Source of the DNA: a bacterium Scap17
Lineage (GTDB): Bacteria > Pseudomonadota > Gammaproteobacteria > Pseudomonadales > Halomonadaceae
Reading direction: 5' to 3'
Assembly: GCA_013376735.1 (NCBI GenBank)
Contig: VINJ01000001.1
Coordinates: 2,480,001-2,544,000, forward strand
DNA length: 64,000 bases
The position numbers and the translations under genes were made by a program. A model generated the notes under the pieces. That model saw only the letters and a program-made list of their open reading frames with translations. It had not been told where the DNA came from and searched no databases. Positions 33,703 through 41,990 of the stretch are shown piece by piece. Each line of letters opens with the position of its first letter. The first letter of the stretch is position 1.

Positions 33703-35220
33703 TTACTTGGCCGTCGGCATGGCGAATTCGGCACCGGCATCGATGGAATCCGACCAGCGCTGCATGATGGACTTCTGTTTGGTATAGAAACGCACACCCT
33801 CTTCTCCGTAGGCGTGGGTATCCCCGAACAGGGAGCTCTTCCAGCCACCGAAACCGTGCCAGGCCATCGGAACCGGAATCGGCACGTTGATGCCGACCAT
33901 GCCCACCTGGATGCGACGCCCGAATTCCCGCGCGACACTGCCGCTCTCGGTGAAGCAGCTCACTCCGTTGCCGAATTCGTGGTCGTTGATCAGCTGGATG
34001 GCGGTTGCAACGTCCGGCACGCGGACACAGGCCAGAACCGGGCCGAAGATCTCTTCCTTGTAGATGGTCATGTCCGGCGTAACGTGATCGAACAGCGTAC
34101 CGCCCATCCAGAAGCCTTCAGTGCTGTCGCCACCGATGTCGTTGCCGGTGAACTCACGCCCGTCGACGACCATCTCGGCGCCTTCCGCGACACCCTTTTC
34201 GATGTAACCGCAGATACGCTCATGCGCCTGACGGGTGACGATCGGCCCCATCTCGGCATCCAGATTCATGCCGTCCTTGATCTTGAGCTCGCGGGCACGC
34301 TCGGCCAGACGCGGCACCAGGGTGTCTGCCACATCGCCCACCATCACCGCGACGCTGATGGCCATGCAGCGCTCGCCGGCAGAGCCGTAGGCCGCGCCGA
34401 TCAGAGCATCCACCGCCTTGTCGAGATTGGCGTCCGGCATCACCACCATATGGTTCTTGGCGCCACCCAGTGCCTGGATGCGCTTGCCGTGACGTGCGCC
34501 GCGCTCGTAGATCAGGTTGGCGATGGGGGTCGAGCCCACGAAGGACAGGGCGCGCACCTTGGGGTGATCGATCAGCGCCTCGACGGAATCCTTGTCGCCC
34601 TGCACCACGTTGAAGACGCCATCCGGCAGGCCCGCCTGCTTGAGCAGGTCCGCTATCATCAGCGAGGCGCTGGGGTCCAGCGGGCTCGGCTTGAGCACGA
34701 AGCTGTTGCCTGCCGCAATGGCCACCGGGAACATCCACATCGGCACCATCACCGGGAAGTTGAACGGCGTGATGCCGGCGACGACGCCCAGCGGCTGGCG
34801 CATCGTCCAGTTGTCGATGCCGGTGCTGACCTGGTCGGTGAAGTCACCCTTGAGCAGCTGCGGGATACCACAGGCGAATTCGACGATATCGATGCCGCGT
34901 GCCACTTCGCCCTGGGCGTCGGTGAATACCTTGCCGTGCTCGCGGGTGATCGCCTCCGCCAGCTCGTCCTTGTGCTCGTTGAGCAGCGCGAGGAACTTGA
35001 ACATCACACGGGCACGGCGGATCGGCGGCGTGTCGGCCCAAGCCGGGAAAGCGGCGTCGGCAGCGGCCACGGCGGCATCGACATCACTGTTGCCTGCCAG
35101 CGCGACCTGACCGGTCACCTTGCCGGTGGCCGGATTGAAGACATCCTGAGTGGCGCTGGAATCGCCTCGGGTCACCTGACCGTTGATGAAATGCTGGATG
35201 GGGTTGGCTGCTGTCGTCAT
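33703..35220 (-). CDS. dddC: CoA-acylating malonate-/methylmalonate-semialdehyde dehydrogenase DddC
   Basis: 505 residues from the ATG at 35220, with GGAG upstream; the longer reading to 35274 lacks support. The sequence is of the MmsA type: [17 protein letters not shown], the catalytic cysteine in [11 protein letters not shown], and [14 protein letters not shown]. MmsA-type enzymes convert a semialdehyde with CoA and NAD+ to acyl-CoA and CO2. Here the expected reaction is malonate semialdehyde to acetyl-CoA, the last step of DMSP carbon use. It is the first gene of the minus-strand operon (dddC-dddA-acuN-acuK), 88 bases before dddA. Its leader carries the 18-bp tandem repeats. Confidence 0.92.
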   Translation of the reverse strand: MTTAANPIQHFINGQVTRGDSSATQDVFNPATGKVTGQVALAGNSDVDAAVAAADAAFPAWADTPPIRRARVMFKFLALLNEHKDELAEAITREHGKVFTDAQGEVARGIDIVEFACGIPQLLKGDFTDQVSTGIDNWTMRQPLGVVAGITPFNFPVMVPMWMFPVAIAAGNSFVLKPSPLDPSASLMIADLLKQAGLPDGVFNVVQGDKDSVEALIDHPKVRALSFVGSTPIANLIYERGARHGKRIQALGGAKNHMVVMPDANLDKAVDALIGAAYGSAGERCMAISVAVMVGDVADTLVPRLAERARELKIKDGMNLDAEMGPIVTRQAHERICGYIEKGVAEGAEMVVDGREFTGNDIGGDSTEGFWMGGTLFDHVTPDMTIYKEEIFGPVLACVRVPDVATAIQLINDHEFGNGVSCFTESGSVAREFGRRIQVGMVGINVPIPVPMAWHGFGGWKSSLFGDTHAYGEEGVRFYTKQKSIMQRWSDSIDAGAEFAMPTAK

Positions 35221-35702
35221 GGTGCTGATCTCCGCTGGCGGTGTTTTATCGGAATGAGCCTGTGTCATGCACATGTCTGGCGCTGAAGGTCGTTCGCTTC
35301 ATCAATGACGTTCGCTTGAACAATGACGTTCGCCTGGTCAATGACGAACGAGGACATGTCATCAGCAGGTGTTCATGAAATTACGCTGCCACGCGCAGGG
35401 TGCAATTGAGTAATTCTTGGGTGAGATATAACGATTGCTGATATCCGATTATGCTCATAAACGCCTTGGCTCTCCTCGAGAACCAGAGCAACAATTAAGC
35501 GCCGAAAATCAATTAGTTATAGCGAAAACAACGGGAGGAGTGCCGACAGCGGCGGGCGATTCGATCACGAGGGCTGTCCCGGGTGAACACGGCTTACCGC
35601 GACCAATGGCCAATAGGTGGCAGAGAACGGATTCAGGCCACAATGCGAGATGCTGGACCAGCAGCACGCGTCTCGCCGGCCAGAAAAATGCCAAACACAT
35701 GG
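35221..35702. promoter_or_regulatory. Divergent control region of the DMSP operon
   Basis: 482 bases between dddC and the LysR gene. It contains the tandem 18-bp repeats (35288-35350) in the dddC leader and an AT-rich stretch (about 35400-35530) likely to carry both promoters. The rest encodes no convincing protein, although an upstream in-frame extension of the LysR gene to 35583 exists. Confidence 0.5.
35288..35350. repeat. Tandem 18-bp repeats upstream of dddC
   Basis: Copies at 35288-35305, 35306-35323 and 35324-35341, plus a partial copy at 35342-35350, share TGACGTTCGCYTGRWCAA. The first copy is the most diverged. They lie 68-130 bases upstream of the dddC start. They may be regulator-binding sites or simple slippage products. 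Confidence 0.75.
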
Positions 35703-36608
35703 ATGTCACTGATGCAGGACCTGTCCCGACTCAATGCCTTTGTCACCGTAGCGCGCACCGGCAGCGTGTCGCGAGCTGCCGAGGCATTGCACCTCACCCA
35801 GCCCGCGATCAGCCTCAAGCTCAAGCAACTGCAGGAAGGCCTGGGGTTAAGTCTGTTCGAGCGTCACCCCCATGGTCTGTTATTGACGGCCGATGGCCAG
35901 GCCTTGCTGCCCAGTGCAGAGAAGGCCCTGGCTAGCGCGCGTGGCTTCGAGCAGGCCGCCGCGGCACTGCACAGTACCGTGCGCGGCAAGCTACGCATCG
36001 GCACCATCGTCGACCCGGAATTCATTCGCTTGGGCAGCTTGCTGCGCCACCTGCTTGAGCGTGCGCCCAATCTGGAAACGGAACTTCACCACGGCATGAG
36101 CGGCTGCGTCCTCAAGGCGCTGTGCCAGAATGCGCTGGAAATCGGCTTCTACCTGGCACCACCCGGAGAGGGACCACGCGATGACTCCCTCTGTTATCGC
36201 GAGCTGGCATTCTTCGACTATTTCATTCTCGCCCCCACCGGCTGGTCAGCACGCCTGACGGAGACTGACTGGCCCTCCCTGGCCGCCCTGCCGTGGATCG
36301 TGACGCCGGAGAACTCCGTCCACTCACGCCTGTTGGCGCATGCCATGCGTGACAGTCAGTGCACCCCTCACCGTGTCGCGCAGGTGGATCAGGAAGTCTG
36401 CATGCTGGATCTGGTACGCGCGGGCGTCGGACTGACACTGGCCCGCGATGTCCTGGCGCTGGCCGAGCGCCAGGAACGTGGCCTCAATATCGTGCCGGAT
36501 ACCCGCCTGCCCTGCGCCTTGAGTGTGGTATGGCGCCACGACAATCAGCACGAACCCTGTGTCGAAGCCGCCCTGCAAAGTCTCGAAGAAGTCTGGCCAT
36601 CCAAGTAA
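35703..36608 (+). CDS. LysR-family regulator, probable DMSP operon regulator
   Basis: 301 residues from the ATG at 35703 (ATG at 35712 also possible). The helix-turn-helix spans residues 18-60, with EALHLTQPAISLKLKQLQEG. The effector domain follows. It diverges from dddC. LysR-type regulators (DddR) are known beside ddd genes in other bacteria, so I infer it responds to a DMSP metabolite such as acrylate or 3-hydroxypropionate. The ribosome site is weak. Confidence 0.85.
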   Translation: MSLMQDLSRLNAFVTVARTGSVSRAAEALHLTQPAISLKLKQLQEGLGLSLFERHPHGLLLTADGQALLPSAEKALASARGFEQAAAALHSTVRGKLRIGTIVDPEFIRLGSLLRHLLERAPNLETELHHGMSGCVLKALCQNALEIGFYLAPPGEGPRDDSLCYRELAFFDYFILAPTGWSARLTETDWPSLAALPWIVTPENSVHSRLLAHAMRDSQCTPHRVAQVDQEVCMLDLVRAGVGLTLARDVLALAERQERGLNIVPDTRLPCALSVVWRHDNQHEPCVEAALQSLEEVWPSK

Positions 36609-36881
36609 ATGACGCTTTCAGGACAAGTGAGTGAGGCCTGATATTTCACGCGGCAAGCCCAGTCCTGCTGTGCCTTATCTTTCTTGCCTTACCCTCAATC
36701 TGCGGCATGCCGACGGCATCGGGCTGCCCGTTCATGCGGGGCTACTCGATTGGTGCAGGATGGATTATTCTATTCGTGTTTCGAGTGAAATCGTGTGCCC
36801 CGTCACGAGCGCGTGATGCCTCCTCACGTTCGGTGTCGAGGCCTCATCGGATGACAGTCCTGTCGAATCACAAGGTAAGAA

Positions 36882-37250
36882 ATGATAGATTTCAACAATA
36901 AAGGCTTTTTCAAACTCAAACAGAATGATGAATATGCCGAGCGCGTCAATGACCTGCTGATTGATGGCGAAGAGATCATCTCGGCCTACAAATCGATGCG
37001 TGACGGCGTCGTCTTTACCAACAAGCGAATCATCGCCGTCAATGTTCAAGGCTTGACCGGCAGCAAGAAAGATTTCACCTCTCTGCCGTACAAGAAGATT
37101 GAAACCTACTCCATCGAAACATCCGGCACCTTTGATCTTGATTCAGAGCTCACAATCTATTTCTCGGCACTCGGTACGGTGAGGTTTGAATTCACCGGCA
37201 AGACACGCCTTACCGAAATCTCGCAAGTCATCACCACCTATGTGTGCTGA
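36882..37250 (+). CDS. PH-domain protein (bacterial PH / DUF1696 type)
   Basis: 122 residues. The pattern FFKLKQNDEY, then LLIDGEEIISAYKSMRDGVVFTN, KRIIAVNVQG and SLPYKKIETYSIET is characteristic of small bacterial pleckstrin-homology proteins. They have no signal peptide and form ring oligomers of unknown function. AAGGTAAGAA (36872-36881) lies directly before the ATG. It is followed 50 bases later by a second small gene on the same strand. Confidence 0.8.
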   Translation: MIDFNNKGFFKLKQNDEYAERVNDLLIDGEEIISAYKSMRDGVVFTNKRIIAVNVQGLTGSKKDFTSLPYKKIETYSIETSGTFDLDSELTIYFSALGTVRFEFTGKTRLTEISQVITTYVC

Positions 37251-37300
37251 TGCCCTACTGCTTCCATTGTGAATTCCTTTGATCAAACGGGGTTACCCAG

Positions 37301-37624
37301 ATGAGTGACATGTCAGTCGAGCAATTCGAAGAAAACATGAAACGTGAACTCGACAAGTTCGTGCGCAGTACCACGGCACCTGCCAAGCCAGTTGCCAAGC
37401 CACGTGCCACGCAAAGCACCACGCCTCTCAAGGGGCTCAGGGTGACGCTGGGCGTCAAGAACAAGCGACTGGCATTGGAAGAACCCTTCACGGTGCAGAC
37501 CGACAGCATCTCCAAGGTTCAAGCCAAAATTCAGGCAGAGAAAGCGGCGCGCAAGGCCGGCTGGAAAATCATCAGCCATGTGATCGACTGGAACGACACC
37601 GAACGAGCCCCCGACGCTCGCTGA
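37301..37624 (+). CDS. Hypothetical protein, 107 residues
   Basis: Soluble, charged protein. The N-terminal 20 residues are a likely amphipathic helix (SVEQFEENMKRELDKFV). Next comes a Pro/Ala/Lys/Thr-rich linker (residues 22-42). The compact second half ends in GWKIISHVIDWNDTERAPDAR. I do not recognise the family. It is co-oriented with the PH-domain gene and may be co-transcribed. Confidence 0.55.
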   Translation: MSDMSVEQFEENMKRELDKFVRSTTAPAKPVAKPRATQSTTPLKGLRVTLGVKNKRLALEEPFTVQTDSISKVQAKIQAEKAARKAGWKIISHVIDWNDTERAPDAR

Positions 37625-37743
37625 CGACGCGCCAGCCACGGACATCAAATATTCCGCTAATCCATATCGATATAACCGAAAGGCAATCCTTAAGCGCGTG
37701 ACATAGTCTCTGTAGACACACTCGTTGTCTAGAGGGGATATCG

Positions 37744-37920
37744 ATGAAATACTTTGATGCATTATTCTCGTTGATCGCCGCGGTACTGGTCTCTGCACTA
37801 CTCCCTTTTGAAGTGGAACAAGGCAATCGTTCTACTCCACAAGCACCGCATGAACGCTCTATTCTGGTGATAGAGGGATTGCTGAAGGAGAGTGAGGACA
37901 ACGCGTCGGTTGATACGTGA
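37744..37920 (+). CDS. Small membrane-anchored or secreted protein, 58 residues
   Basis: ATG at 37744, preceded by AGAGGGGA about 6 bases upstream, to TGA at 37918-37920. The first 22 residues are hydrophobic (FDALFSLIAAVLVSALLPF), so it is a signal peptide or membrane anchor. The remainder is polar and acidic. No family is recognised. Its standalone position and good ribosome site make it a plausible gene. Confidence 0.5.
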   Translation: MKYFDALFSLIAAVLVSALLPFEVEQGNRSTPQAPHERSILVIEGLLKESEDNASVDT

Positions 37921-38041
37921 GTCACCATCACTGGATCATCGCGATAGGGAGCCGGCTTGCGGCGTAAACGGACAATCCCGTCAATTGCCAGGATATTCCC
38001 GCAGTACGCTCATGCGCAGCGACGTCACTTGAGGAGGCCGA

Positions 38042-38605
38042 ATGGCGGACATTCAACTACGCATTGAATTGATGGACACGGATCCCCTGGTCTGGCGTCG
38101 AGTCGTCGTGCCAGAAACGATCAATCTGCACCGACTCCACGAGCTCATCCAGGACGTGATGGGGTGGGAGGAGCGACACCTCTACGAGTTTGAGTGTGAC
38201 GGCCGCTACTACGCTGAACCCGACGACTTCAGCGAACGCCCCATTACCATGTCGCGAAATGCCAAGCTGAAGACCCTGGTGAAACGGGCCAAGGGAAATG
38301 CCTTCCAGTATCTCTATGATTTTGGCGATGACTGGAAACATCGCATTGTCATCGAAGCAACAGGGATGGAAGCTATCTCCCCCTGTCCAAGATGGCTGGA
38401 TGGCGCCATGGCATGCCCCCCGGAGGATATCGGCGGTGTGCAGGGGTATGCTGCCCTGAAAGCCGCCAGCGCCGGCGAGCAGAACCCTCATGGTCACGAG
38501 CTACTTCAGATGCTGGGGGAAGACTTCTCGCCGGAGGCACTGGATGAGGCGGCCATTGAAGAGCACCTCATCCCCTTCCAGGCGGGCTTCAATCGCATGG
38601 CATGA
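38042..38605 (+). CDS. Plasmid pRiA4b ORF-3 family protein
   Basis: 187 residues. The family signature is clear: IELMDTDPLVWRRVVVPET, LHRLHELIQDVMGWEERHLYEF, and the C-terminal YLYDFGDDWKHRIVIE, then CPPEDIGGVQGY. GAGGAGG lies 6 bases before the ATG. These proteins are widespread on plasmids and in accessory DNA; their function is not established. Confidence 0.9.
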   Translation: MADIQLRIELMDTDPLVWRRVVVPETINLHRLHELIQDVMGWEERHLYEFECDGRYYAEPDDFSERPITMSRNAKLKTLVKRAKGNAFQYLYDFGDDWKHRIVIEATGMEAISPCPRWLDGAMACPPEDIGGVQGYAALKAASAGEQNPHGHELLQMLGEDFSPEALDEAAIEEHLIPFQAGFNRMA

Positions 38606-38696
38606 CTCAAGAGACAATAGCGGCCATTATTGAAGGTGGGTCGGCAAATCAATCGCTTGCGCACTGCCTGGGTGACGCGTTTCCCACCCCAATACA

Positions 38697-38736
38697 CGAC
38701 AATGCCCCGCCCTGGCGACAGGATGGGGCATTGTTG
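38697..38736. terminator. Bidirectional terminator
   Basis: The 12-bp stem 38697-38708 with 38725-38736 (one wobble) is extended by an inner CCTG-GCGA-CAGG stem (38711-38722). It lies between the convergent pRiA4b-like and DUF938 genes. Confidence 0.8.
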
Positions 38737-38795
38737 TAGTGAAGGGATCACATCAGGTGAACTCACCCCCTCTGACGCCCCACTAACCGCCAGCG

Positions 38796-39464
38796 CTAAC
38801 GCCGAAACACCACACTCAGATTGTTCGCCGGCATCTCGATCACCTTTTCGAGCCGCAAGCCGTTGCGCTCCGCCTCCTCGATGACCGCTTCCAGATCACG
38901 CACGCCCCATAGCGGATTGCGGCGCTTGAGCTGCACATCAAAGCCTTCGTTGCTCGGCGCCGTGTGTTGCCCTCCCCGCTTGTAGGGGCCGTAGAGATAC
39001 AGCACGCCATCCTTCGGGAGACGCCAACCGGCCTGCAACATCAGCTCGGACGTGACCCGCCACGGCGAGATATGGATCAGATTGATCGCCACCAGCGCAT
39101 CGCAGGCCACCTCAGGCCACTCAGACAGCACATCCAGCGGGACCGGCACCTTGAGGTTGGGCAGTGCGGCCTCGGCGCGCCATGCCGCGATGGATTCCAA
39201 GGCACGCGGGCTGGCATCGCTGGGTTGCCACGCCAGATGAGGCAACCCGTAGGCGAAATGCACCGCATGTTCTCCGCTGCCACTGGCCAGTTCCAGCACC
39301 TGACGTCGCTGTGCCAGCACATCCCGCAGGACATCGAGAATCACGTCACGATTGCGGGCGACCGCCGGACTGGCGAGACGCTGACTGTGCGCCAGCTCGA
39401 CATCCTTCTGCGATGATTGCGACGCGGCGCTTGGCAAGTCAGCGGGTAACTCGGGGATGGCCAT
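38796..39464 (-). CDS. DUF938 / class I SAM-dependent methyltransferase-like protein
   Basis: 222 residues. The SAM-binding motif is VLELASGSGEHAVHFA near residues 56-71. It is followed by WQPSDASPRALESIAAW, the NLIHISPW stretch and GGQHTAPSNEGFD, all hallmarks of the DUF938/METTL26 family. AAAGGAG sits 6 bases before the ATG. The methylation target is unknown. It is not linked to the polysaccharide genes that begin upstream, because a terminator separates them. Confidence 0.85.
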   Translation of the reverse strand: MAIPELPADLPSAASQSSQKDVELAHSQRLASPAVARNRDVILDVLRDVLAQRRQVLELASGSGEHAVHFAYGLPHLAWQPSDASPRALESIAAWRAEAALPNLKVPVPLDVLSEWPEVACDALVAINLIHISPWRVTSELMLQAGWRLPKDGVLYLYGPYKRGGQHTAPSNEGFDVQLKRRNPLWGVRDLEAVIEEAERNGLRLEKVIEMPANNLSVVFRR

Positions 39465-39523
39465 GCAGCACTCCTTTCAACAGGGCAAATGACTCAGAAC
39501 GAAAAGATGGCGAGATCATAACA

Positions 39524-39554
39524 AAGCGCCGCACCCCTGAGGGGCGCGGCGCTT
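39524..39554 (-). terminator. Terminator of the polysaccharide-locus glycosyltransferase
   Basis: AAGCGCCGC (39524-39532) pairs with GCGGCGCTT (39546-39554). An inner CCCC-TGA-GGGG completes the stem apart from one mismatch. On the minus strand TTTG follows. It ends the gene at 39618. Confidence 0.8.
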
Positions 39555-39617
39555 GAGCAAACCGTGATTGGATCGGGTCATTTCCCCTATCTGAAGCAGG
39601 CCACATGACCGCTCCTG

Positions 39618-40664
39618 CTAGCGGGCACGCGCCACCGTGGAACGTGCGCGCCAGAAATCCAGCACCCGCAGCGGGTCACCCACTTCATGGGCCTTGTGTT
39701 GCGCGTTGTGCGCCATGGAACGCGTCGCATCACGATCACCCAGCAGGCGCTCGAGGGCGGCAGTCCATTCTGCCGAGTCATCCCCCACCAACAGGCCATC
39801 GACGCCGTCCTCGATCAGATCGACATAGGGCGCCCGTCGACTATAGATGCCCACCCCGCCCATGCGGGTGATATCGAGAAACCGCAGCCAGGAGGCGGCG
39901 CGATTGTCGGAATTTTCCATCAAGGGTGCCAGGCCGATGGCGATCCGACGCCGCGAGCAATAATCCTGGAAGCCCTCCCAGCTGACGGCCTCCATCGTCT
40001 TGAGGCGGGGAATGTCGCTGAGTGCCAGCGGCAGATGGCGCCCCATCATCAGCTCCACCTCACTGTCGGAATGCCGCGTCTGGATATCGCGCAACATGGG
40101 GGCCAGCGCCACGATATCGTCACGATGTGACAGAGTGCCGTGAAAACCGATGCACCAATCGCTCTGCTCGAGATGGTGAAGGTCCGGCAGCTTGCCGGTC
40201 AGTGGCGGCGTCAACAGGCTGACCTTAGCATGCAGACTCACCAGAGCGGCCTCCAGCTGCTCGCTGACCACGACGATTTCATCCGCCAGCGTGAACAGTC
40301 GCTGCTGCAATTGGGCATCCTCAGAGCCTGCTTCAGGGGGAGAGTTGCCCTCCTCCGCTGACAGCAGCTCAGGTGAATACAGATGATCGACGAGATAACA
40401 GATGCGACCGTGCTGCTCGCGGTGTGCTTCCAGCATCTCGATCCATTCCCGCCCCAGGCTCCGCGCGATCAGCAGGCAAGCACCGGTGAGGCGCGCCTGG
40501 GCAAGCCTGGGCGAGAACTTCCAACGGCGGGTTTCAAACCGCTCGACACGTGTGCCTTCCTTGCGCAACGCGGCCATGGCAGGCAGGAAGAAGTAGATAT
40601 CTTCCAGCGCCCGGGCTTCATCACTGAGTACGATCCATCGAGGAGTGGTCGGGAAGGCGGTCAT
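39618..40664 (-). CDS. Glycosyltransferase (GT-B, GT4-like)
   Basis: 348 residues from the ATG at 40664, behind AAAGGAGAC. The N-terminal half (WIVLSDEARALEDIYFFLPA) differs from common GT4 enzymes. The C-terminal half has a recognisable sugar-nucleotide-binding layout: FLDITRMGGVGIYSRRAPY, then DGVDGLLVGDDSAEW and a helical end. It is a paralogue of the next upstream gene (40956-41990), sharing the framework throughout. It is the last gene of the locus, ending at a terminator, and has its own terminator-separated unit from 40956. Confidence 0.75.
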   Translation of the reverse strand: MTAFPTTPRWIVLSDEARALEDIYFFLPAMAALRKEGTRVERFETRRWKFSPRLAQARLTGACLLIARSLGREWIEMLEAHREQHGRICYLVDHLYSPELLSAEEGNSPPEAGSEDAQLQQRLFTLADEIVVVSEQLEAALVSLHAKVSLLTPPLTGKLPDLHHLEQSDWCIGFHGTLSHRDDIVALAPMLRDIQTRHSDSEVELMMGRHLPLALSDIPRLKTMEAVSWEGFQDYCSRRRIAIGLAPLMENSDNRAASWLRFLDITRMGGVGIYSRRAPYVDLIEDGVDGLLVGDDSAEWTAALERLLGDRDATRSMAHNAQHKAHEVGDPLRVLDFWRARSTVARAR

Positions 40665-40900
40665 GTCAGTCTCCTTTACTCGAGGCATTCATGGTCCCGG
40701 CAGGTTCAGCGTTACCGCCAAACAAGCGCGAGCAAGAGCACACACTGACTCTGGGACGCTTACTTTGAGCTTAATGATTTCTTGGCATCACACCACTCAA
40801 ATTTTGCTGATGTGTAGCGGATGTAATCAACGTGTTACCTGCGCTGGCCATCAATTCGGCGCTGACAGCACCTGATCGGGCGGCCTCAGGCCCAGAAACG

Positions 40901-40932
40901 ACAAGGCCCGCAGGGTTAGCTGCGGGCCTTGT
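40901..40932 (-). terminator. Terminator between the two glycosyltransferase genes
   Basis: ACAAGGCCCGCAG (40901-40913) pairs perfectly over 13 bp with 40920-40932 around a GGTTAG loop. Confidence 0.85.
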
Positions 40933-40955
40933 GGGTTGAGGTCATCTCGCTGAAG

Positions 40956-41990
40956 TCATCGCGAGCGCCAGAAATTCGTACACGCCTCTACAGCGCCAAT
41001 ATCTCGGGCTTTCTGCAAAGCGCGCTCTGCCATGGCCTGTGTAGCGGCTGGGTCAGCCAGCAATTGCTCCAGCGCTGCCCGCCACTCGCTGGGGTCATCC
41101 CCGACCAAGAGCCCATCGACGCCATGCTCGACGACCCCGTCATACGGCGCCCGACGACTATAGATACCGACACCGCCCATTGCGGCGATATCGAGAAACT
41201 TGATCCACGACTTGCCGCGATTGAATGGTGTCTCCAAGAGCGGCGCCAGGCCGATCTGGATGCGGCGTGTCGCCTGATACTGTTGAAAGGCCTTCCATGG
41301 CAGCGCCTCCGGAGTCTCCAGCCGTGCAATACCGGATAATGATTCCGGCACATGGCGCCCCATCATGATCTCGAGGCGTACCTGGGGATGTGCTGCCATC
41401 ACTGGCGTGAATGCCGGCGCCAGGTGCGCGATGTCATCGCGATGCGCACGGGTACCGTGGTAGCCGATGGTCCAGTCAGACTGTGTGAAATCGGCCAGCT
41501 CAGTTTCTGGCGTCAGCATTGGCGGTGTCAGCAGCGAGGCATTGGCGTGCTCCCGCCCAAGCTGGGCCACCAGCGCCTCACAACAGGCCACTACCTCATC
41601 CGCGAGCGCAAGCAGTGCGGGCTGACGCATCGCCAGACCGCTCAGACGCGCGACATAGGCGGCAGGCAATCCATCGGTACGGGTCACGGCGCCAAGATCA
41701 TCGTCGATCAGATAGACAATACGTCCGAAGCGCTCATGATGACGTTCGAGCAGGCGCACCCAGCGCTCGCCCAGAGAGCGCACGATCAGCAGATTGGCAC
41801 TCGCCAGGCGCCGCAATGCCCATCGCGTCGGCAGGTGGTAGCGGCGGGTGTCGAAACGCTCGACGATGGCACCCTGCTGGCGAAGAGCAGGTGCGGCTGA
41901 CTCAAGAAAGTAGATATCTTCAGTGGGTCGAGCACCATCGCTGAGAACGACCCACCGCACACCTGCCAAGGGTGAAGCTTCAGCCGACAT
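40956..41990 (-). CDS. Glycosyltransferase (GT-B, GT4-like), paralogue of 39618-40664
   Basis: 344 residues. Same frame of motifs as its neighbour: WVVLSDGARPTEDIYFLESA at the N-terminus, TIGYHGTRAHRDDIAHLAP in the middle, and FLDIAAMGGVGIYSRRAPYDGV with DGVDGLLVGDDPSEW near the end. The ATG at 41990 overlaps the stop of the upstream PhyH gene by one base (TGATG), so the two are translationally coupled. It probably transfers a sugar during polysaccharide assembly. Donor and acceptor are unknown. Confidence 0.78.
   Translation of the reverse strand: MSAEASPLAGVRWVVLSDGARPTEDIYFLESAAPALRQQGAIVERFDTRRYHLPTRWALRRLASANLLIVRSLGERWVRLLERHHERFGRIVYLIDDDLGAVTRTDGLPAAYVARLSGLAMRQPALLALADEVVACCEALVAQLGREHANASLLTPPMLTPETELADFTQSDWTIGYHGTRAHRDDIAHLAPAFTPVMAAHPQVRLEIMMGRHVPESLSGIARLETPEALPWKAFQQYQATRRIQIGLAPLLETPFNRGKSWIKFLDIAAMGGVGIYSRRAPYDGVVEHGVDGLLVGDDPSEWRAALEQLLADPAATQAMAERALQKARDIGAVEACTNFWRSR

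Noticed and set aside
33814-35286. 490-codon plus-strand frame opposite dddC
   Set aside because: It is an antisense artefact. dddC has catalytic motifs and a good start on the other strand.
35288-35350. Possible CRISPR array or plasmid-type iterons
   Set aside because: There are no spacers, and no replication gene lies nearby. The position in a gene leader favours a regulatory or slippage repeat.
36631-36816. 61-codon plus-strand frame upstream of the PH-domain gene
   Set aside because: It has no ribosome site and its composition is not protein-like. I see nothing in 36609-36881 beyond the promoter and ribosome site of the next gene.
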